From: CAYRIF01 sp964424205
Lineage (GTDB): Bacteria; Bacteroidota; Bacteroidia; Cytophagales; Cyclobacteriaceae
Length of the DNA: 18,432 bases
Direction: 5' to 3'
Assembly: GCA_964424205.1 (NCBI GenBank)
Contig: CAYRIF010000041.1
Coordinates: 1 to 18,432 of the forward strand
This document shows, one piece after another, positions 1 to 6,260 of this stretch. Position 1 is the first letter of the stretch; each line of letters opens with the position of its first letter. The notes beneath the pieces are model-generated. The model did no database searches. It was not told where the DNA came from and saw only the letters and a program-made list of their open reading frames with translations. Both the position numbers and the translations under genes were made by a program.

Positions 1-334
1 GGCTTTTGCTTACTACTTGATTGGCTGCTTTTGTATGCCAGATGGAGGCTAGTTCACCGTAAATAACTTGGACGGAGTCAGTTACGGTTTCAAATGGAGG
101 AAGTGTAGGACCAAGAGGACCGCCTTCCTCTGCATTAAGAGTATACTCCTTACCTTCACCATTCTTTATAAATGAAGAGGAAATATATTTACCTTTTCTA
201 AAAAGTTGAAACTCTACGTCCAGACCAGAATAATTATACAAAGTAGTTTGAGTTCCATCTCCTCCTTCTCCAGTTGAAATACAAGAAGAACAGAAAATTA
301 ACAATAACACAACAATAAATAATAAGTATTTCAT
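1..334 (-). CDS. Putative lipoprotein, 3' end beyond the window
   Basis: An open frame on the minus strand starts with ATG at 334-332 and stays open to the left edge, giving about 111 visible residues. It begins MKYLLFIVVLLLIFCSSC, a hydrophobic signal followed by a Cys at residue 18 in a loose lipobox (CSSC), so the mature protein is probably a lipidated envelope protein. The rest shows no motif I recognise: a polar linker, then a segment with several Tyr/Phe alternations that could be a small beta domain. It starts only 10 bp after the stop of the upstream zincin-like lipoprotein gene on the same strand, so the two are probably co-transcribed. Function unknown; the C-terminus is not visible. 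Confidence 0.7.
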   Translation of the reverse strand, partial: MKYLLFIVVLLLIFCSSCISTGEGGDGTQTTLYNYSGLDVEFQLFRKGKYISSSFIKNGEGKEYTLNAEEGGPLGPTLPPFETVTDSVQVIYGELASIWHTKAANQVVSKS

Positions 335-344
335 TTTTTCATAT

Positions 345-2126
345 TTAAAGGTCAAAGAAATAAGCTAAATATTCATCAATTTGTTGATTGGTTACACCAC
401 TTGGTTTGTGATTCCTAAGTTCATTTTTTAGTGATGCCAAGCCATATACATGCTTTAGAAAACCAGATTCTATTCCGCCCATTGTGTATCCAGTTACGTC
501 ATCGTTTGGGCCTGAGCCTCTTTCTTCATTTTGATTATAATCATCTATTAAATCAATGAAAACAGGTGTATATTCATGGTTATCTGAAGAATCCCACCAT
601 TGTTTGTGATCCGCATTACTTCCATTTATCAAATTCTCATCTAGATTATCATAATCAACTTCGCCACGCTCCACATATTCAATTCTAGTAATATGCCACT
701 CGACAGCATCAGCCCAGCTCTCTCTAATTATTTTGGATACTTGTACATATTGAATAGCCTGAGCATTCATAAGCATAATATGCGAAGTATGTGCTATTTC
801 GTGAATGGTGGTACTAAATAAAGCATTCGTGAAGTGGTATTGATTGTTATCATCTCTCTTCCCCCAAATCTTTATGGTAGGCCAGCCGATGCCTACAACA
901 CCCCAGTTAACTCCGTCTGAATCATTCGGACCTTTTGTATCTATATAAGCAAATTTTAATTTAGCAAAAGGAACTAGAAAAATATTTGGTCTATTCATTC
1001 CCCCAATATTCTTATAATAATACCGATGCGCTGCCCGATGGATGGTAGCAAAACGCAATGATTTACCGCCTGTTATGTTCAGGCTCCAGTTGCCTTTTTG
1101 TTTTGGTCCGTTATAATATGCTTGACCAAATACACCATTCCTGATGTCATAATAGGCTCTTTCCCATTTGATACTAAAGTTTGCTGCTTTTGTAAAGGAG
1201 CCGTCCAAGGTATAGTTTCCGTTTGCATCGGTAAACCCTTTGTGAATCGTAAACCATCTTCTTGCCCTTACTTTCACTCCTTCAATGGGGATGATGCTAC
1301 CATCAATAGTGCGGGTGACATAACGATAGATAGGGCGTTTACATTCAGCAGGAGCTACAATTTTTTCAATGATAATATCGCCATCATCACAGGGATAATA
1401 CTCCCAATGGTCAAACTCTTTCTCCGTGATTGTAGTTTCGCCCACCACATCATCCCATACCCTAATGGTGCCTGATGCTGTATATTTTCTTGCGTTTTTA
1501 GCTACTTTTTCTGTTTGCTCACCCTCCTCCAAGTTGTTCGTAATTCTCAAAGCCTCATCTACCAGTGCTGCTACAGAAGGATTAGTAGCCCCTCTGCCAT
1601 TGGTAATTTGGCCATCTTCTTCAGGGATATAGAGTTTAGCCAATACTTCATATGCTAAGCGTGGCAGTTTTTTATCCACTTTCACTGCCACATACTGATA
1701 GGTGGGTTTGCCAATTGGTATCGTAGGGTCATGATAGGAGACACTCCCCGCTTCAATTTCATAGTCAAGTGGATAGTCATATAACTCAAGCGTCGTATCA
1801 CTTTTGAGCAAATCAAGTTCTTCCTCATCCTGCGGATTAAACTTTATGTAGAGATGTGTGGGTCTCACATTAAATTCGCTGTTTTGCCCAGCTGCTCGTA
1901 AATTTTCTTGTGCTTTCCGCATGTTTTCTACCGTATAGGGGTTTTCTAGTTTTTTGCCCAGCTTGGTTTGTCCTTCTGTATTGATGGGTGCTACTGCTTC
2001 GGGTTTTATATCCTCGTCTAACCTACATGACGTAACAAACAGAATAAAGGTAGCAAAAAAAGCAACTTTTAAAATACGCAGATAGTTAAATCTGATTGAA
2101 TGATTGAATGATTGAATGATTTTCAT
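345..2126 (-). CDS. Secreted lipoprotein, putative zincin metalloprotease with carboxypeptidase-regulatory-like domain
   Basis: A 593-residue protein. The N-terminus has a hydrophobic segment (about residues 18-32) ending in VTSC, a lipobox with Cys34, so it should be exported and lipidated. Residues about 270-312 resemble a carboxypeptidase-regulatory-like beta-sandwich (IEGVKVRAR, then FTDANGNYTLDGSF). Near the C-terminus is HEIAH at 442-446, the HExxH zinc motif, followed 23 residues later by E469-S-W-A-D473, which fits the ExxxD third-ligand pattern of gluzincins. A metalloprotease is therefore likely, but I do not recognise the family, and substrate or surface role is inference. A downstream lipoprotein gene starts 10 bp after the stop, suggesting an operon. 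The first codons lie in an 8-bp tandem repeat (2093-2120). There is no alternative ATG until residue 69, beyond the lipobox, so the start at 2126 is preferred. Confidence 0.8.
   Translation of the reverse strand: MKIIQSFNHSIRFNYLRILKVAFFATFILFVTSCRLDEDIKPEAVAPINTEGQTKLGKKLENPYTVENMRKAQENLRAAGQNSEFNVRPTHLYIKFNPQDEEELDLLKSDTTLELYDYPLDYEIEAGSVSYHDPTIPIGKPTYQYVAVKVDKKLPRLAYEVLAKLYIPEEDGQITNGRGATNPSVAALVDEALRITNNLEEGEQTEKVAKNARKYTASGTIRVWDDVVGETTITEKEFDHWEYYPCDDGDIIIEKIVAPAECKRPIYRYVTRTIDGSIIPIEGVKVRARRWFTIHKGFTDANGNYTLDGSFTKAANFSIKWERAYYDIRNGVFGQAYYNGPKQKGNWSLNITGGKSLRFATIHRAAHRYYYKNIGGMNRPNIFLVPFAKLKFAYIDTKGPNDSDGVNWGVVGIGWPTIKIWGKRDDNNQYHFTNALFSTTIHEIAHTSHIMLMNAQAIQYVQVSKIIRESWADAVEWHITRIEYVERGEVDYDNLDENLINGSNADHKQWWDSSDNHEYTPVFIDLIDDYNQNEERGSGPNDDVTGYTMGGIESGFLKHVYGLASLKNELRNHKPSGVTNQQIDEYLAYFFDL
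2093..2120. repeat. 8-bp tandem repeat, 3.5 copies, in the 5' end of the zincin gene
   Basis: The unit tgattgaa occurs three times in a row (2093-2100, 2101-2108, 2109-2116), followed by half a unit (tgat). It starts 3 bp inside the coding region of the minus-strand lipoprotein gene and encodes its third to about twelfth residues. The unit length is not a multiple of three, so gain or loss of one unit would shift the reading frame. Confidence 0.85.
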
Positions 2127-2193
2127 ACTATTTCTTTTATTTGGTTAAAAATTTTACAGCATTATCAGAAAAAAATTGGATAACTGATGATTC

Positions 2194-2221
2194 AACCACA
2201 GAAGCTGCAGCGTAGGTGGTT
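2194..2221. other. 28-bp interrupted palindrome upstream of the zincin gene
   Basis: AACCAC (2194-2199) mirrors GTGGTT (2216-2221) around a central GCTGCAGC (2204-2211), with two unpaired 4-bp spacers of equal length. The symmetry centre is between 2207 and 2208. It lies about 70-95 bp upstream of the zincin start codon, a suitable place for an operator of a dimeric regulator. No regulator is identified. Confidence 0.5.
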
Positions 2222-2339
2222 AGCCAGTACTAAAAATCCAAATTGCTGATAAACGAATGTATGAAATTGTTTTTTACTTTCCTAATGGAATTGGATTTTT
2301 TCTATAATCTCGTGCTATAATTTTTGCAATCAAGTGTAC

Positions 2340-2597
2340 TTATTTTGGTTGATTCGTTTCCAAAAAATCCCACAAGTTCCTATAAAAATCTTCAAAAACA
2401 GCGACCGTTCCATATTCCTCCTCTTTAGGAGAACGCACAAAATGAATCCCGTGCTTTAGCATTTTATTATAATCCTTTCAAAAGTCATCGGTATATAAAA
2501 AAAGAAAAGTTTTATATGTTTGATGCTGTTTTTCACGCTTTTATTTTTTGAAACCTGTTAGATTTTCTTTGCCTTCCCATTGGGCTTTATGAAAAAA
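2340..2597 (-). pseudogene. Decayed VOC/glyoxalase-family gene fragment
   Basis: Read on the minus strand in one frame, this stretch gives FLFLYTDDF, a stop, then KDYNKMLKHGIHFVR, EEEYGTVAVFEDFYRNLWDF and a natural stop at 2342-2340. This matches the usual C-terminal half of VOC (glyoxalase/bleomycin-resistance) proteins, where TDDFW, Gx-FV, YGTVAVF-D and GN-WDL are conserved. The stop at 2478-2480 is TGA exactly where family members typically have Trp (TGG), so a single-base nonsense change is the simplest reading. A second in-frame stop (TAA) lies at 2541-2543, the N-terminal half is missing, and a third TAA comes just upstream of the fragment. The remaining open piece (2340-2462, 40 residues) is probably not functional. 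The gene sits between htpG and the lipoprotein pair. Confidence 0.7.
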
Positions 2598-2623
2598 TTA
2601 TCAGTCGTACTCAGGTTATCAAT

Positions 2624-2666
2624 AAAAAAAGAGAAATCTAAAACAATATTTTGCCTTAAATTTCTC
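2624..2666 (-). terminator. Intrinsic terminator of htpG
   Basis: On the minus strand, GAGAAAT (2666-2660) can pair with ATTTCTC (2637-2631), with an inner AAAA/TTTT stem, followed directly by seven T (2630-2624). It starts 26 bp after the htpG stop codon. Confidence 0.75.
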
Positions 2667-2691
2667 GCTACTAAATGCGCAAAGAAAGTTG

Positions 2692-4581
2692 CTAAGAAAC
2701 CAACTCTACACTTCTGTTTATAAAGTCTGTTAAGTCTTTGCCTGTCAGCATATTTTGTGAGAGCATTGCCAGGTCATATGTTTGTTTGGCTAGCTTCAAT
2801 TTATTCTCCTCTTTTTTGGCTTTCAGAATTTTACTTGCAATCGCATGGTTAGTATTGATTGCCACATTATATGTATCAGGCATATTGCCCATCATGGCCA
2901 TTCCGCCGCCGCCCATCGCTGACATATCCTTCATCCTGCGCATAAACTCAGGCATCGTGATGGTTACAGGTAATTCGTCTGGCGAAAGTGACTGCATGTC
3001 CAGCACCATGTCCTTTCTACCAATTGCTTTTTCAAAAACAGCTTTTAGTTTTTCTTGTTCTGCTTCTGACAAGACACTTTCTGTTTTTTCATCCTTGTCG
3101 ATCAACTTATCAATGGTATCGGCATCCACTCTTTTCAGACTCGTTTTCTCAAGTTTCTGCTCGAGCATATTCACAAAGTGATTGTCCAGCGGTCCGCCCA
3201 TAGATAGCACATCGTATGATCGTTTTTTCGCAGATTGGATGTATGCATCTTGCTTACCTAAATCATTGGCATACAAGTACACAAGGTTTTTATCCTTGTC
3301 GGTCTGATTGGTTTCAGTATGTTTTCTATACTCATCAAAAGTGAACAGCTTATCATCTGCATTTTTCAACAAACAAAAGTCTTTCGCCTTTTCATAGAAC
3401 TTTTCATCACTGACCATTCCGTATTTTATAAATAGCCCTATATCATCCCACTTCTCCTCATATGACTTTCGATCTTTTTTGAAAAGTTCATTCAGTTTAT
3501 CCGCCACCTTTTTGGTGATATATGAATTGATCTTTTTAACCGCTCCATCTGCCTGTAAAAAACTCCTCGACACATTCAAAGGAATGTCTGGAGAGTCGAT
3601 TACGCCATGAAGCAACATCAAAAATTCTGGGACAATCTCCTTTACCTCATCGGTAATGAATACTTGTCTAGAATATAGCTGAATTTTATTTTTCTGAACT
3701 TCAAAATCATTTTTGATTTTAGGGAAATATAGAATTCCTGTCAGGTTGAAAGGATAATCCACATTGAGGTGAATCCAAAATAATGGCTCCTCTGAAAATG
3801 GGTGCAACTCTCTGTAGAAATTCAGGTAATCTTCATCTTTTAATTCTGACGGCTGCTTTGTCCAAAGCGGCTCGGTATTATTGATGATATTGTCTTTCTG
3901 AATTGTTTTAAATTTTGGCTTGTCATCTTTGTCCTTGCCATCTTCTATGCTTTCGTCTTTTGTGCCAAACTTAATTTCAACTGGTAAAAACTTGCAGTAT
4001 TTATCAAGAATTCCTTGAAGCCTTCCTTGGTTTAAAAACTCTGCTGAGTCCTCGTTGACATGCAAAATGACATCTGTTCCTTGCGTTTTTTTCTTGCTGC
4101 TGCTAATTTCATAAGAGGTGCTGCCATCACAAACCCACTTTACTGCTTCGCTATCCTTGGTATATGACTTGGAGATTATTTCAACATTGTCTGCCACCAT
4201 GAACGATGAGTAAAAACCCATTCCAAATTTACCGATGATCTCATTGGCATCTTTCGAATCCTTGAATTTCTCTACAAATTCACTCGCCCCTGAAAAGGCA
4301 ATTTGGTTGATGTATTTTTTAATCTCTTCGGCAGTCATACCAATGCCTTTGTCACTGATGGTAATAGTTTTTTTCTTTTCATCAAAACTCACTTCCACCG
4401 TCAAATCTCCCAACTCTTCTTTTACCTCTCCTAATGCAGATAGTCTTTTCAGTTTTTGGGTGGCATCTACTGCATTTGATACTAATTCCCTTAAGAAAAT
4501 CTCATGGTCTGAGTATAAAAATTTCTTGATGATTGGAAATATATTTTCGGTGTGTATCGAAATTGAACCTTTTTCTTTCAT
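2692..4581 (-). CDS. htpG: Molecular chaperone HtpG (Hsp90 family)
   Basis: A 629-residue cytosolic ATP-dependent chaperone, full length for a bacterial Hsp90. The N-terminal GHKL ATPase is clear: RELVSNAVDATQKL with E32, N36 and D39, then DKGIGM at 77-82 and GKFGMGFYSSFMVA at 117-130, which forms the ATP lid and binding loop. The middle domain has VSRSFLQ and RQVFITDEV, both typical of HtpG. The C-terminal dimerisation region contains a Met/Gly-rich stretch (MSAMGGGGMAMMG) followed by INTNH; there is no MEEVD tail, as expected for bacteria. A 32-codon insertion-like charged segment (DESIEDGKDKDDKPKFK) sits in the middle region, as often seen in Bacteroidota. It is monocistronic, with its own terminator, and divergent from the M23 peptidase gene. 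Confidence 0.97.
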   Translation of the reverse strand: MKEKGSISIHTENIFPIIKKFLYSDHEIFLRELVSNAVDATQKLKRLSALGEVKEELGDLTVEVSFDEKKKTITISDKGIGMTAEEIKKYINQIAFSGASEFVEKFKDSKDANEIIGKFGMGFYSSFMVADNVEIISKSYTKDSEAVKWVCDGSTSYEISSSKKKTQGTDVILHVNEDSAEFLNQGRLQGILDKYCKFLPVEIKFGTKDESIEDGKDKDDKPKFKTIQKDNIINNTEPLWTKQPSELKDEDYLNFYRELHPFSEEPLFWIHLNVDYPFNLTGILYFPKIKNDFEVQKNKIQLYSRQVFITDEVKEIVPEFLMLLHGVIDSPDIPLNVSRSFLQADGAVKKINSYITKKVADKLNELFKKDRKSYEEKWDDIGLFIKYGMVSDEKFYEKAKDFCLLKNADDKLFTFDEYRKHTETNQTDKDKNLVYLYANDLGKQDAYIQSAKKRSYDVLSMGGPLDNHFVNMLEQKLEKTSLKRVDADTIDKLIDKDEKTESVLSEAEQEKLKAVFEKAIGRKDMVLDMQSLSPDELPVTITMPEFMRRMKDMSAMGGGGMAMMGNMPDTYNVAINTNHAIASKILKAKKEENKLKLAKQTYDLAMLSQNMLTGKDLTDFINRSVELVS

Positions 4582-4634
4582 TATATAATTATGTTTATTT
4601 TTTGAAATCTTTGTTAGGCAAAGCGTATTTCAAA

Positions 4635-4668
4635 TACCATTCCAACCTGAATATGCTGACGAATGGTA
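4635..4668. other. Inverted repeat upstream of htpG
   Basis: TACCATTC (4635-4642) and GAATGGTA (4661-4668) form a perfect 8-bp inverted repeat separated by 18 bp, 54-87 bp upstream of the htpG start. It is not the CIRCE element (different arms and spacing). It could be an operator in the divergent htpG/M23 region. The same 275-bp region also holds a shorter repeat, GGTCA (4717-4721) / TGACC (4734-4738). I see no convincing -7/-33 pair for either gene. Confidence 0.4.
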
Positions 4669-4856
4669 ACTAAAGTAAAAATGCGTGTGACAAGATGGCA
4701 GTTTTTAATAGGCAGCGGTCAATCCTCAGTTAGTGACCCACTTTTTATACCTATTCCTTACATTGTTATGAATCTGTATTTTTTGATATCATTAATTCCA
4801 TAAACCGTGGTTAATTCGCTAGTGATAAGAGAGATATAAATTAAATTTTTTAAACA

Positions 4857-6158
4857 ATGCGAAAGTTTGCACTACTACTAAGCGTTATTACCATTTTTAC
4901 ATTAAGCGCTTATTTAACCGAAGTAAAAGAAAATGACCCTCATATTCTTGAAAAGATAGAAACCCAGCAGGAGGATGTTAAAGTGCTGGCACCTCAGATG
5001 CTTTTTGGAATTGCCGTTGATTCTTTAAAAATTAAACAAGAGGTGATTCAAAAGAATCAAAATATATCTGAGATTTTAACCTCCTATGATGTTTCGCAGG
5101 CTAAAATTAATGCGTTGGCAGCAGTGTCCAAGGAAGTTTTTGATGTAAGGAAGCTTGCCACGAACAAAAAATACACGCTGATTTATGATGAAGTACCAGA
5201 AATCAAGCTAAAGGCCATGATTTATGAGCCAAATGCTATCGACTATGTTGTTTTCAATTTAGAAAATGAAGTTTCAGTAGAAATGAAACGCAAGGAAGTA
5301 ACCACAGTGGAACGGAGTGTTGCGGGCATTATCCAATCGTCATTGTCACAAACCATGGAAGCGTTACAGATGAGTCCACAGTTAACCAATAGGTTTGTGG
5401 ATGCTTTTGCTTGGCAAGTTGATTTTCAAAGATTACAAGTAGGAGATAAATTCAAATTGATATTTGACGAAAAACAAGTAGCCGGGAAAACGGTAGGTAT
5501 TGGCGAAATAAAAGGAATTTTCTTTGAGCATTACGGCAATGAATTTTATGCGGTGCCTTATGACCAAGGAGATGGCACTGAATTTTTTGACCAAGATGGT
5601 GAAAGCTTAAGAAAGGCATTATTGAAGTACCCACTTGAATTTACTAGAATCAGTTCAAGGTATTCTGGTAGCAGGTTTCATCCGGTACAAAAAAGATACA
5701 AAGCACACCGGGGCACTGACTTTGCCGCACCGAAGGGCACCCCCATCAGGTCTGTAGGTGATGGAATTATCGTTGCAGCACGGTATAGTAAATACAACGG
5801 AAATTATGTGAAAATAAAACATAATGCCACCTATACTACGCAGTACCTACATATGTCGAAAATTGCCTCTGGCATTAAGACAGGCATGAAAGTAAAACAA
5901 GGGCAGACTATTGGTCAAGTGGGCAGTACAGGCTTGGCGACAGGCGCTCATTTATGTTATCGTTTCTGGAAAAATGGCGTCCAAATCGATGCTTTAAAAG
6001 TGGACTTACCATCAGCAGCACCAATTAGTAAAGAACACCTAGCAAGATTCCAATCTACAAGAAGAAGAATCACCAAAATGCTTAACGATATTGAGTTTAA
6101 AGAAAATGCTGTTCCATTGATTGCTACAAATAGATCTTTGGAGACAACAAATCTTTAA
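4857..6158 (+). CDS. M23-family peptidoglycan endopeptidase (MepM/Csd3-like)
   Basis: A 433-residue exported zinc endopeptidase predicted to cut cross-links in peptidoglycan. Residues 1-20 form a signal or N-terminal anchor. Residues about 60-110 resemble a LysM/OapA-like fold (ISEILTSYDVSQAKINAL). Residues about 155-240 resemble the middle domain of MepM/Csd3 (SLSQTMEAL, VDFQRLQVGDKFKLI). The LytM domain is at about 265-380 with H284-x3-D288 (HRGTD), YLHM with H332, and a GSTGLATG turn. The final HxH motif reads H365-L-C367, with Cys in place of the usual second zinc-ligand His. I have seen HxC versions in Bacteroidota relatives, so it is probably not a defect. Transcription ends at a strong terminator just after the stop. 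It is divergent from htpG. Confidence 0.9.
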   Translation: MRKFALLLSVITIFTLSAYLTEVKENDPHILEKIETQQEDVKVLAPQMLFGIAVDSLKIKQEVIQKNQNISEILTSYDVSQAKINALAAVSKEVFDVRKLATNKKYTLIYDEVPEIKLKAMIYEPNAIDYVVFNLENEVSVEMKRKEVTTVERSVAGIIQSSLSQTMEALQMSPQLTNRFVDAFAWQVDFQRLQVGDKFKLIFDEKQVAGKTVGIGEIKGIFFEHYGNEFYAVPYDQGDGTEFFDQDGESLRKALLKYPLEFTRISSRYSGSRFHPVQKRYKAHRGTDFAAPKGTPIRSVGDGIIVAARYSKYNGNYVKIKHNATYTTQYLHMSKIASGIKTGMKVKQGQTIGQVGSTGLATGAHLCYRFWKNGVQIDALKVDLPSAAPISKEHLARFQSTRRRITKMLNDIEFKENAVPLIATNRSLETTNL

Positions 6159-6205
6159 TTATCATAAACTTTAAAACCAAAACATTCGTTCTCTAAAAGG
6201 ACGCT

Positions 6206-6242
6206 ATAATCCGTCAATAGACGGATTATTTTTTGTTTTTTT
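6206..6242 (+). terminator. Strong intrinsic terminator after the M23 gene
   Basis: A perfect 10-bp stem, ATAATCCGTC (6206-6215) and GACGGATTAT (6220-6229), with loop AATA, is followed by a T-rich tract of 13 bases broken by one G and ending at 6242. It lies 48 bp after the M23 stop and only 18 bp before the GTG start of the patatin gene. Confidence 0.9.
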
Positions 6243-6260
6243 ATACTAAACCAAGACGGA

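Noticed and set aside
4619..4627. CAAAGCGTA as a minus-strand -7 promoter element for htpG
   Set aside because: It has three instead of two spacer bases relative to TAnnTTTG and no TTG at the right distance, so it is too weak to list.
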